NCBI GenBank assembly: GCA_946406115.1
Contig: OX291553.1
Coordinates: forward strand, 5,833,001 to 5,897,000
DNA length: 64,000 nt
Origin: Apoda limacodes
Lineage: Eukaryota > Arthropoda > Insecta > Lepidoptera > Limacodidae
Direction: 5' to 3'
Shown: positions 51,361-62,581 of the stretch, one piece after another
Layout: the number at the start of each line of letters is the position of its first letter
Position numbering within the stretch: position 1 is the first letter of the stretch
The notes under the pieces: generated by a model
What the model saw: the letters and a program-made list of their open reading frames with translations, nothing else
Told to the model about the DNA's origin: nothing
Database searches by the model: none
Program-made: the position numbers and the translations under genes

Positions 51361-54300
51361 TTAGGGTTCCGTACTCAAAGGGTTTTTTTTTTTACCACTA
51401 AGGTGGCAAACAAGCTTACGGCCCGCCTGATGGTAAGCGGTCACCGTAGCCTATGGACGCTTGCAACACCAAGGGCATCACTCGCGCGTTGCCGACCCTT
51501 CAGAAATCTAATAACTTCTTTTTTGAAGAACCCCATACTGTAGTCCTTAGAGAAAACCTTGGCAGGGAGCTCATTCCACAACCTAAGCGTTCGCGGGAGG
51601 AAGGTTCTCTGAAACCGCACTGTACGCGACCATTTAGGTTCTAAAGTGTAAGAATGAATTCCTTTGAATTTGAATTCCTTTGCCCCGACGTGAAGTACTG
51701 CTTCGCTCTGTTGTGTACACCAAGTTTTTTGGACGCCAGCTTCACCTTATCTTGTTAATGATCTCGGAACTGAACATCGCTGGAGATATCGACACCAAGG
51801 ATCCCAATGCTCTTGGAGATGAAGAGGGGAGTGTTCTGGAATTGTGGGACTCCAGTGAATGGAGTTTTCTTAGCGGTGAACGCGCACACTTGTGTCTGTA
51901 GGGTTGAATCGGACCAAGTTTACCCGTCCCCAGTCAGAGACCTGGGACAGTGTGGTCTCGATTTAGGACACAAGTTCTCCGCAGTTTTCCTCCACAACGG
52001 AACGAGGGATGTTTGCTTGACCCGTGTAAAAAGCGTCTCCAGTACTGTCATTTGCATAGCAATGTATGTTGTTGATGTCCAACATGTCATTGATATGCAG
52101 TAGAAACAGTGTAGGAGACAGCACACCTTGCGGGACACCAGCATTAATGTCCATGCTATCAGAGCAACTACCGTCAACTACGGTTCGTATGCGTCTGCCA
52201 GACAAAAAGCTAGCCACCCATTTGCACAAACCCTAGGGCACTCCGTAAGATGGCAACTTCGATAGAAGACCCCGGTGCCAGACCCGATCGAACGCCTTCG
52301 CTATGTCCAGGCTACATGCCAATGCCTCCCCCTGACTCTCAATGGCTTGTGCCCATCGGTGTGTGAGATACACTAGAAGGTCACCAGTCGAGCGACCGTG
52401 GCGAAAGCCATATTGACGGTCACTGACCAGATCGTGTACTTCTAGGTATCTTAGAAGCTGTGTGTTGATCACACGCTCCATCACCTTAGAGAGGAGAGAG
52501 GTAATAGCGATAGGCCTGTAATTCGATGGATCTGATCTATCGCCCTTTTTGGGCACTGGGTGCACATTCGCAGTCTTCCATGAAGACGGAAATTGCCTAG
52601 TGTGGTAGGAAAGCGCGAAGAGGCGCGTGAGTACAGGACATAACTCAGGAGCATACTGCTTAGGCACCACTGCTGGTATACCGTCTGGCCCACTAGACTT
52701 ATGAACGTCTAGAGTAAGCAACGCCCGCCTGACCTCCCGGTGCGTAGGTGGTACAGCGCCTTCATCGTGCATATTCGAGTTCGAGGCAAAGAGACTGCCC
52801 AGTAGATCGGCTTTCTCTTCCATCGGTCTTTCGCAGTGGTGGTACCGACGATTGGCAAAAGTTCCCTTCGGCAGCTTTGGCAAGCGACCAGAAAGCACGA
52901 CTCCCAGAAGGATAGCTCGCAAGTCGCCCACCTATTTTGCCGATGAATTGGAATTTTGCTCTGGCAGTTGCTATCTTACTGAACCTCGAGGCAGCATTTA
53001 ATTTGCGTTTTAACTCAGAAATATTCGGATCCTTATTATAACGAGCCGTGGCCCAAGCTTTATATGCATTTTGCTTAAGAATTTTAGCTTTTCTGCAAGA
53101 CCTATTAAACCACGGTCGTTTTTTGACGCCGGCAGCTACTCGCGGGTTAGGAATATAGCATTCCATACCAGCAAGGATTGTCTCAGTGACTGCGGCTGCG
53201 CAGACGTCAGGATCTTCTGAGTTAAAGCAGATCTGCCTCCACGGGTACGATGCGTAAAATTCTCGCAATCCATTCCAGTCTGCCGACTTATAGTGCCACA
53301 CACGACGCCAATTAGTTGGCCCAGAAGGATCGGGTTGTGTGCATGACACTTGAGTCCGAACGAGACAGTGGTCCGAGGAGCCAAGAGGCGCATCCACTGA
53401 GACGGAGTATCCGTCCGGACGAGTAGTCAGCAGAAGGTCCAGTAAGGAGCTCGTACGTTCCTCTCTATCTGGTATTCTCGTTGGAGTAAGTACCAGCTGA
53501 GAGAATCCATAGGTCAGAGCAAATTTATGAGCAGATATCCCAACATAGTTAGTGGTTCGAGAACTGAGCCACTCGCGATGGTGGGCGTTAAAGTCTCCCA
53601 TAATAACTAGTTCTGCTGTGGGATATTGCTCTAGAACTTTGTCAGTCGTCAAACTCAGGTGCGTGAAGAGTCGAGTTACGTCCGTGTCACCGCTATGAGA
53701 CCGCTGATACCGCTGTATAGGCACGCATAGATACGAGTGTGGCCGCCGTAATCTACGCGCACCCACAATATCGACAGTTCCCTTCGGTCTTCAAGGCTAT
53801 GAAGGCGGCGACAGCAGATATCCTCCCGGACGAACATACATACACCGGCACGACTCATAAAGTTGTGTTTGAGTTTGTAGCCGGGATAGTGAAAGTATGA
53901 TGTGTCGGCCGGGCAGGATATCTGCGTCTCCGTTAGAAAAAGAATGGTCGGCTGCTCAGTTTCGATTAGTGAAACGAGAGGAAAGAGTCCGTCAGTCAGT
54001 CCATCCGTGCGTCCGTGCGTCTGTCACCAGGCTGAATCTCATGAACCGTGATAGTTAGACAGTTGAAATTTTTACAGAAGATTTATTTCTTTTGCCGCTT
54101 TAACAATAATTACTAAAAAACAGAATAAAATGAATTTTACAGGGGGCTCCCATGCAACAGACGTGATTTTTTGCTCGATTTTGCTCGATATTGATAGCGG
54201 CAACAGGTAGACGCTTGAAATATTTACAGAATATTGAGTTTTATATTTACTTTTAAATAAATTATTAAACTAAAATAAAACAAATATTTAAGACATACAA

Positions 54301-54362
54301 CAAACGTGAATTTTTTGCCGTTTTTATAGATAATGGTGCGGAACCAATTCCGTCTCGCACTT
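51361..54362 (+). mobile_element. Repeat Y ('agggttccgtac' family), split by LINE
   Basis: Starts 'ttagggttccgtactcaaagg' and, after the LINE, resumes at 53988 with 'ccgtcagtcagtccatccg', 'ctgtcaccaggctgaatctc', 'atgaaccgtgatagttagac'. It then has two 'gtgaattttttgcc'-type units and ends near 'ctcgcacttggttt'. This is a very common type of short lepidopteran repeat with no coding capacity. It sits within repeat X. Confidence 0.7.
51383..53986 (-). mobile_element. LINE family L copy 2 (endonuclease and RT)
   Basis: Longest copy of the LINE family. On the minus strand it has most of the endonuclease (LFLTETQISCPAD near 53925, ELVIMGDFNAHHREW near 53600, GSSDHCLVRTQ with catalytic SDH near 53380). 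RT boxes follow (SSGPDGIPAVV, SNYRPIAITSLLSK, LDIAKAFDRVWHRGLLSKL, NAGVPQGVLSPTLF with one residue lost, YANDSTGD). YANDS in place of YADDS removes a catalytic aspartate. The 3' end shows small deletions and finishes in a T run (poly(A) on the minus strand) at 51383-51393. ORF1 is absent. Inactive. Confidence 0.87.
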
Positions 54363-54450
54363 GGTTTCTATATATCTTCAATGTACATTTTAGAATGTAA
54401 TGATTTTATTATATGTAAAAATATCATGGAGCAACACTGTATCCGCACGC

Positions 54451-55483
54451 GGCCCTGGGGGCTTAGATTTCTTAAATTTAGCGTCACGAAAAAAAGAATA
54501 GAATCGAACAAAATGTATGAACATAAAGTTTGTGACGTCACTTGCTATAGATCGAAAAAAAAATCATAGACTTGTTGCTTTTCTATGCTATTGGTACCAT
54601 AGCCAAGCCACTGCGGAGCGCCGAAACGAAAATTGTCTATACATTAGGTAGCCATTTTGTAACTTTACAAACGCGATTCCTTTTTGATATTCGTTGAACT
54701 TGCGTTCGCCTAAACCCTGTGGATGAGCTAGGCGATTGCAAATGGCGGATTGAAATCTATTTCATATTTATTATATTTTTAAAGATTTTAAGTATTTTTT
54801 TAATTAGGTATTTAAATGTTGTGGTTGTATTCAATATTTGTATTATAGGTATCTATTTTTCTTTGATATACAGAAATATACCTACCCAAATAAATAAAGA
54901 TGCTTATTAGGTACCTGTATTGAATTTTTAATTATTGTTATATTTTTACATCATAAGCAACATTTTGTAATTAAAAATGATTGTGTTATGAAAAATCTGC
55001 GTTATAAGTATTAGTCTTATTTCTAATTTAACAGATTCATAGTAAATATGTAGCCAGATTTTTGTAACTAGATAGCTTGATTGTTTTTACGTCAGTACCT
55101 AATATTTTCACAACAAAATATTTAAGATAAACTAGATACCTACTTTAAGCATTAAAACATTTCAATATTCAATACAATAAATACCTATATTCTTAATTTT
55201 AAGACCAACGCTGAGTAAGTTGAATGAAATTAAAAGTAATAATATCTTAAGAGACAAATAAAGAAAAAACACCACATTCCATCCATACTATAAACAAAAA
55301 ACAAAAACATAAGCGATTTTCGATAATTGGCACAAATAATATAGAGTTTTTCAGCCGACGCCCACGATACTGCGTTTTCGATACATGAGCAATAAGTCTA
55401 CCACTATTATTTCGAAAACACTTGTTCTATAGCGATTCTGCACGATTTTTCGATTGTAACTTGTCTAAGGCCCCTGTAGATAT
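54451..55483. other. AT-rich intergenic, no gene seen
   Basis: No recognisable frame. A small GC-richer patch at about 54590-54640 is unremarkable. The block B duplication begins at its right edge. Confidence 0.4.
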
Positions 55484-56066
55484 CTATCGATAAACTGTTA
55501 AAATCTTGGAAATTTTATTTCATTTCACTATTATAAACTTAGAAAATTATACTTTTGTCCTTGAGATAAAACAAACAATAAATTACTAGTCAAGCACATT
55601 TTGAAATGAATAAGGAAGTACTAATAAAATTTATTAAACCTAACGTCAATTAAATACGTAGATTTAAAGCAGCAGCCTCGCGGCCTCACAAGTCCGGGAC
55701 CAGTTTTTTTGCGAGGCTGCTTGGCGTGGCCGTGAATAACCGATCTTTACTAAGTTTTATTGTTATTTTTCACTATTTACGATACGCAAAAACGGTCAAC
55801 AGGGTTACCATTTACAATGCTCACGTGGATAATTGCATTAATAGCAACTGCAGTTATATATGTGAAAGTGTATCAAAAGTTCACACTTGGAATATGTCAC
55901 TCGAGTCCGTTATAATAACGGGAGGAAACAGTGGTATAGGATTTGAAACAGCTAGAGATTTAGCTGATCGTGGAGCAAGAGTCATTATTGCATGTAGAAG
56001 TATGCAAAGAGCTACAGCTGCAAAAAAATAATACTTAAATCGAATTCAAGTGCAAAACTCATATGT

Positions 56067-56885
56067 AGGGCATGTAATATCGGAAGGTTTTCAATTTCGA
56101 TATTGATTTCCGATATTAGCTTTCAATATCGGAATTCCGATACTAATATCGGAATTGAACATATTTTTCATAAAGTTGTCTTAGATACAAGATGTTTTAA
56201 ATTGATTTCTATATGGAATCAACAAAAAAATAAAACAGCTTCTGTGATTATTAAACTATAAAAAAAAATTATATAACACATATCAATCCCTTATAAATAT
56301 ATTTAAAAATAGCTCAACCTATGAACAAAATCTCAATCAAAAATACCTTCTGAAATAACTTCACTAAAATACTTAATCAAAAATTAAAAAAATTAACAAG
56401 AGAATAAAACTACTAATCCTGTACTTTTTATAATTTTTTTAAAAAACCCTCTTTTCTTTATAATGCGTTCATAAAAACTCCTCGTCGCCGCTACTCTTCT
56501 GCTACTAAATGAATGAAAAAACTTAAAATCATCTAAATACAATTGGAAACAAATGGAACGAAACTACTTATTTACTTACATTATGTATATGTTTTTAAGA
56601 GAGAAACTTGATAGTGCATTCTCAGCATTTCAGCAAAAGCAAACTTCGGACAATGCATCAAAAATATCCAGCTGACGATAAACACGCTTACTTTCAACAC
56701 TAATTACATTTGAAATGATATTTAAAGTTAATTTGTTATATAATAGAATCTATTAAATTAAAATGTGATGCCAATATGATCTTAAATTTGATATGTAATA
56801 TTGTTAAAATTAACTTATTTGTTAAATTGTGTGTGAATTGTATGTAATTTTAATATACCTAAAAAAGATGTAAATTATGTCAATG
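56067..56885 (+). mobile_element. Possible hAT-like end with palindromic repeats
   Basis: Starts 'tagggcatgtaatatcgg' and then shows many direct and inverted copies of 'atatcggaa' within 90 bases, including AATATCGGAATTCCGATA. Such subterminal repeats are typical of hAT elements. The other end is cut off by the LINE at 56886, no transposase was recognised, and the middle is AT-rich. Assignment tentative. Confidence 0.35.
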
Positions 56886-57612
56886 ACATGGATAAATATG
56901 AGCCAAGAGCATTGGGATCCTTGGTGTTCACATCTCCAGCGATGTTCAGTTCCGAGATCACTTGCTAGACAAGGTAAAGCTGGCGTCCAAAAAACTTGGT
57001 GTACTCAACAGAACGAAGCAGTACTTCACGTCGGGGCAAAGGTTGCTGCTTTACAAGTCGCAAGTCCGGCCCCATATGGAGTACTGCTGCCATCTCTGGG
57101 CGGGTGCACCCGGATACCAGCTAGGCCCTTTTGACTCGGTTCAACGACGGGCTGTGAGAATTGTCGACGATCCCATACTCACTTGCGGTATCGAGCCCCT
57201 AAGTCTAAGGAGAGACTTAGCCCCCTGTGTGTGTTCTACCGCTTGTACAATGAGTTGTGTTCTGAGGAATTGTTCGAAATGATGCCCACGGCTACTTTCT
57301 ACCATCGCACCGCTCGCCATCGGCAGGGAATTCATTCTCACACTTTAGAACCGAAATGGCCGCGTACAGTGCGGTTTCAGAGAAACTTCCTCCCGCGAAC
57401 GCTTAGGTTGTGGAATGAGCTCCCTGCCAAGGTTTTCTCTAAGGACTACAGTATGGGGTTCTTCAAAAAAGAAGTTATTAGATTTCTGAAGGGTCGGCAG
57501 CGCGCGAGTGATGCCCTTGGTGATGCAAGCGTCCATAGGCTACGGTGACCGCTTACCAACAGGCGGACCGTAGGCTTGTTTGCCACGTTAGCGGTATAAA
57601 CAAAAAAAAAAA
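56886..57612 (+). mobile_element. LINE family L copy 3 (3' fragment)
   Basis: Covers the RT C-terminus only: KLASKKLGVLNRTKQ, PHMEYCCHLWAGAPGYQL, LPRTLRLWNELPAKVF, SVHRLR stop, then the 3' tail 'gtttgccacgttagcggtata' and a short A run (57600-57612). It is inserted within SDR5; gene sequence follows directly after the A run. Close to copy 1 but with its own frameshift near 57210. Confidence 0.87.
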
Positions 57613-58251
57613 AGTTATATTTAAATATCATGACGGTAGAGTTAAGTCGAAGATTGAGTGGAACCGGTGTGACAGTTAATTGCTTACACCCTGGATGGGC
57701 AATGACAAATATAGCTGATAATGATATTGGTATAAGACTAAAACCATTTCTAATGAGGATTTTTAGATTAGTGTGTAAAACTCCTTTGGAAGCAGCACAG
57801 TCGCCTATATATTTGGCAGTGTCACCGGAAGTTCAACAACTGACTGGAAAGTACTTTAGTGATTGTCGGAAACAGAAAGCGTCTCCGTTGTGTCAAGATC
57901 GGGAGTTGTCGAAGAAGTTGTGGACTAAAACAGAGAAATTAGTGAAATTTACTCTCACTAATGATTAAATATATTTATAAATAGTTCATGTTGGAATACA
58001 TTTTAAGCGTTTATCAGGCTTGGATATAAACTGGACTCAAGTTGACTTTTTACAAAACTTTTAATTAACTATAACATGATAATTTCATCACAATAAGGCG
58101 AGAACACGTAGCATTGAATGTAGGTAAGCTGCCTATTCTATATAATATACTCAACTCAAAACCTGATTTATTGTATATTCTATAAACTATCTTTGTCACT
58201 TGGGAGAAAATACGATTCCCAACTCGTAGGTACTAAATCTCTCGGTCACTT

Positions 58252-59430
58252 TGTACTTTTACGTTAAAACTTCGTAGTAAATAAAATATTTAATAAAAAT
58301 AAAACTTAATTGAATTTATTTATAAACCCTTAATAATATTAAAACTTGAGCTAATTAGTTCTAAATACTTAAATCTAGATTATATTTTCTATTTCTAAAC
58401 AATATAACAATTTCTGCTAAAATACAAAAATAAATTAAATAATACTAACAAATAAATAATACACATTAAACATAGAATAAATCTTTCAAAACTTATAAAG
58501 GACAAGTAAATTATTTCTATTAGTTGATATCTAATCACCTAACATCTTCGCCCGGCTACCTACTTGGTCTAGCTGCCTCGACCACACTCTCACCTTACCA
58601 GCTATCGGCAAAATATGCTATACACTTTTTGTATTTAAAGATATTTACCTTATACTAAATTACTTCTAAAAGTACTTCTAAATACTTATTAGTGAAAGAC
58701 CCAAAAACTATAGGGTAAGTTGTTTAATTATATTATAAGTGTGATTAGCTATATTTTCATCTTTGTAAATGTGACTATTCTCGTGTTGTTTTGACATGGC
58801 ATTGCCATGACCTCTAACCGTGCAAGGTGACACGACACACTTAAGAAAAGTTATATAGTTTAAACTTAGATTTGATTTTTAAACTATTATGTGATTAAAG
58901 TAGTTAATAAAGGTATTTAATTTCATCTTTTATCATCATTTTCATTATTTGTTTTGCTCATTGCTATTAGCTAAATTAAAATTAATTTACAACTTGTTCA
59001 AACTTCTTCTGTAGCCCTTCTGCTTGCTTGCCATAACCCTTGACTGCCTCATCTCGATCACTTATAAGAGTATACAGTCTAGCTACTGCAAGTAGATTCT
59101 TCATTTCCTGCTTTTAGTCTAAGGGATCATCATGTTGCAGTCAGGGTGAAAAACTGGACATTGGACTAAATGGCTAAAAGATTCCAGGGTTTTTTCATTC
59201 CCGCTACAAACTACAAAGCCGGCGAATACCACCTCAAACTGGTACTTCCTGTTGACGCCTGCAGTCTACCGGCGGGCGACTTCTAAGCTTACCCTGCTGC
59301 CGCCGCCATGGTGAACTTCGACCCGCAGAAATCCTATCGTTCTACACCTAAGTAGACAATTCTCGATGCAATTCGAAGACCATTGCTAGTCAGAAAAAGA
59401 ACCCCGACCCTACTACTGCTATATAATCAT
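58252..59430. mobile_element. 1.2-kb insertion in block B flank
   Basis: Absent from block A, where 'tctctcgg' is followed directly by sequence that in block B appears only after about 59430 ('cctataaaatgg'). Mostly AT-rich on the left with a GC-richer right part. The minus strand at about 58985-59115 is open and encodes LYTLISDRDEAVKGYGKQAE and then a stop. I cannot assign it. Exact ends and class unresolved. Confidence 0.45.
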
Positions 59431-59885
59431 TCTATATATCCTATAAAATGGAATTCTTAAAATGCATATAATAAGGAACATTTCTTTCTCTTACAATTCT
59501 CAAAGAGTGCCTACGCATCACTTGAGCGAAGCAATACCTCCGGCGGAATGTATACCGAGATATTTTTCATATTTGCTAACAATTGGACAAATATCTTAAT
59601 ATCGCAACAAAAAGATAAATGTAAAGAAACAATCATTTTTTCGAGATGGGCAACAAACGTGGCATAAACTCTTTAAGAGGTATCAGATTTCATTCATTTT
59701 TAAAATTGAAATTCAAAATTTATCACGAGAAGTTTACAATTTATAAAGGCATAAATTAAAAGATCAAAAGATGACATTTTCTAAATTTTTGTTCAGACAA
59801 GTAGATGTAGATGTAAAAGATAACCAATCGGATACGTTGGTCAGCGTACTGTAGCGCCTACTATAGGGGCGTTTTGTTGACAAGC

Positions 59886-60595
59886 GTTATACACATTGAA
59901 TGCGCTCAATGCTCGTCCTGTTGACCAAATATAATTGCGCTACGACGTCACTTTCGAATCGCATTCAACGCATTGGCTGCACATGCTCGGATGATTCTCG
60001 TGCTGATAGAGATCATTAATGAGAGAGATGTTTAATTGATTAACACACGGTTAATCGCAATAACTGTCTAAATATTTTTGAAATGAGGTAAGTAATTTCA
60101 ATCCGCTTTTTTTCTTTAAAAATACAGTCACAAAAATTGTTCGGTACAAACATTGCTATTGGCGATGGACTCTATCGATCACCACAATAGGAAGTTATAG
60201 GAAAACACCCCTTTTTGAAAAGAAAGGTGGGTCTTTTTGACCCCTCTTATTTTTGAGGAGTCATACAGTCATTAAAATGGATAATCATATAGACCCCTTT
60301 TTTGTGACCCCTCTTTATTTCATAAGTCCCTATGGGGGCCTCATTATCAAAACTATTTAGTCGACAATTAATATCACTAATTCTGACTCGTTTTCAAACC
60401 ACTTTCCGTTCGACATCCCATCTCTACGTTAACCGACCACTCGACAACGGCATAATATGCCAAAAGAGAGGTTCTAAAAATACGAAAAACTATTTGCAAA
60501 CTTGTAAATCCATCGACTTCCGTTGGTAACTTTAAATTTCATGTAAAAAATCAGTTTAGTAGCTGAACTACTGCAGCCAAAACATGAACGGAGAT
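59886..60595. other. Intergenic, no gene seen
   Basis: No recognisable gene. A 65-codon open stretch at 60332-60529 looks fortuitous. A 'gaccc(c)ctttttt'-type string occurs three times at about 60230-60320. Confidence 0.4.
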
Positions 60596-60789
60596 TGTTA
60601 AGACTTAGTTCCTCAGGGGAAGATTAATGAAAAGATAGGTTCGTTAATACAATTTATTTTTAGTTTTATATATCTCCAAAAGACTCACTTTGAATATTTT
60701 TCGATCTGTCATCTTTTTAAAAATCAGATTTAAAAGACTGTTGACGTAAATGAGTATGGCATTCCATGCCTGTATGGATATAGAATTTT
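60596..60789 (-). repeat. Shortened 3' LTR of gag-only element
   Basis: Matches both ends of 62582-63311: the first 77 bases ('tgttaagact' to 'ttttatata') and the last 120 ('tctccaaaagactc' to 'gaatttt'). The middle is missing. The gag reading frame runs into it. Confidence 0.6.
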
Positions 60790-61839
60790 GTGGTTCTTTA
60801 AAATTCCTGTTTTTGTCAAGAAATTGATCATATTTCTTGCAAATGTTAATTAAATTCTCAATAGACACTACATTAGCTTGTACTACAAAAATCATCAAAT
60901 CACTCTCAGAAAGCGATTTCTTTAACCTATTGAAAATTTCAGACATTATTGCAGTATAAATAATGATATTCTCGTTTTCTCCTTGAGTATGTTTGTATAT
61001 ATAGTTCAATAATTTATAATCGTAGTCGAAACTACCGAAATCTTCAACTAATTTATTACAAAGTTCGTACCAATTATGTAACGTTTTTTTTATAAATCTA
61101 AACCAATGTAAAGCGTCGTCAGAAAAGAGTTCAAACGCTCTAGCTAGCAGTAAATCTTTCTTTATATTCCTAGAAAGCCTAAATTCTTCTAGTTTTTGTA
61201 AAAACGACCTAGGGCAGAATTTCCCATTATAATTGAATCTTTTCAATTCAAGTGCAGAGCTTCTATCACAAGAAACTGTAATAAATTTATTTTGTTTCAC
61301 GTCTGCATCTTCTAAATTATTGAAGACCTCATTAAATTTTTGAGATACCTGGTTAATTCCAGGTAAACTACGGACTTCTGACCTATTGTCATCAGTTAAA
61401 TCAGAAATTTCTTGTAATGAATTAAATTCTAGTTCAGTAATCTCTAAAATCTTGTTATTCCATAATTTATCCAATTTTTGGAACTCATTTTTAACTGTAG
61501 CCAGTTCTGGACCCAAGTTTAACTCATCCGTGATGTCAATACGTAGTAATCTAAAATGTATATGATTTAAAAAAGCTTCCAACCGTTTAATTTTTTCCTT
61601 ATTAATACCTGTGTCCTCTAACTTTTGTTTTATAAAAGTTAAGTAGCTTTTACACCTTCAATATCCTCTTTGGGATCTAAAGTTGACTCAAGTACCTCAT
61701 CAGCTGGTAATTTTTCAACCAACTTTAATATTTGACGCTTCATACCTATTAAAGATTCTGCTGTTTTCTCAAATCTCACTAAAGTTTCATAGATCAGCTC
61801 ACTCTTATTGAGCAAGTGATATTTAATAGATTTTTCCAT
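60644..61839 (-). pseudogene. Gypsy-type gag with one frameshift
   Basis: The first frame starts at ATG 61839 (MEKSIKYHLLNKSEL) and ends at 61639. A one-base shift leads into the long second frame. Its capsid domain includes FCPRSFLQKLEEFRLSRNI, DDALHWFRFI, WYELCNKLVEDFG, HTQGENENIIIYTAIM and LINICKKYD, which is the Ty3/gypsy Gag pattern seen also in Arc-like genes. The last ~45 codons before the stop at 60644 are LTR-derived. No zinc knuckle follows. Apart from the single frameshift the capsid region is open over more than 240 residues. Confidence 0.7.
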
Positions 61840-62564
61840 TTTTACTAATTTTATTTTATATATATATATTTTTTTAAATTTCTCACAGACACACACTTCC
61901 TTTAAAGAAAATAGTAAAATATTCGTAACGAAGCTTTTACTACTTTACAGTCTCTCTGTAAAAACAATATTAATATAATTGATTCCAAGATGTTATACGT
62001 GTAATCCCACTTATGTCAAGTACTGCTTTAGACATAATCGACGAAGATAATCTTGGAAACAACAAAAATAAAATTATTATTAGTAGGGACTTTTTATTTA
62101 TTAGTTAAATAACGTAGTTTTATAACGTAGTAAAAGAACCCCTCACTTGAGACAAATATAAATAATTAAACGACACAGCTTTTCACTGTCTCCTTTTGTC
62201 CCAAAAACAAAACAAGAAAAAACGATGTAAACGTTTTTCTCCGAAGTATTTTTTCCTGGTGGACCTATATGAATATTAAACACTATTAATTATAGCAATT
62301 CGTTACTAATCTGACGATTAATAAATAAATAAGGTTTTCTTACAATACAACCTTTTAATTGTTAAAACTAGAGACGAAAGAAAAAAAATAGTTATTAGCC
62401 AAACGAGTCCGAAAATCTCATGTAAAACATGAATGTAACGCAGATAGTTGCATTTTTTTTGAATTTTGAAAAAAATATATAAATTATGTCTATTTATTTT
62501 TTAAAAAAAAAAAACTTTTGCGTGAGGTGATCGTATACAGAACTATAAAAAATTGTATTATTTA

Positions 62565-62580
62565 TCCCGTTGGGCGCCGC
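62565..62580 (-). other. Primer-binding site (tRNA-Lys type)
   Basis: On the minus strand, one base after the LTR end, GCGGCGCCCAACGGGA appears. CGGCGCCCAACG is one base off TGGCGCCCAACG, the tRNA-Lys complementary site of many gypsy elements. This fixes the element's orientation. Confidence 0.65.
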
Positions 62581-62581
62581 T

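Larger units (their letters stand above)
51040..54450 (+). repeat. Interspersed repeat X, copy 2 (split)
   Basis: Matches 6468-6840. The left part runs from 51040 to about 51360 and the right part from about 54363 ('atcttcaatgtacattttagaatg', split for length) to about 54450. The 3-kb gap is a nested pair of insertions that copy 1 lacks. Confidence 0.75.
55817..57968 (+). pseudogene. SDR5, disrupted retinol dehydrogenase-like gene
   Basis: Sister of SDR1. The 5' part starts at ATG 55817, reads the same anchor helix, then has a net 19-base deletion just before the cofactor motif that produces a stop within a few codons. Coding homology ends at about 56066. It resumes at 57613 and runs to the stop at 57968, with HPGWAMTNIADND and the C-terminal region intact. 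About 110 codons, including NNAG and the catalytic Ser, Tyr and Lys, are missing. They are replaced by a hAT-like end and a LINE fragment. The gene is dead. Confidence 0.9.
55484..59885 (+). repeat. Duplicated block B (holds SDR5)
   Basis: Paralogous to block A from 'cgataaactgttaaaatcttg' through the SDR coding region and its 3' flank to 'gtagcgcctactataggggcg'. It lacks the 2.9-kb element, the gypsy element and the tandem duplication of block A. It carries its own insertions at about 56067-57612 and 58252-59430. Confidence 0.85.

Noticed and set aside
59100..59340. Two-exon minus-strand host gene (ATGGCGGCGGCAGCAGG donor plus a downstream frame)
   Set aside because: The possible donor and acceptors do not join in a compatible phase; joined frames hit stops at once.
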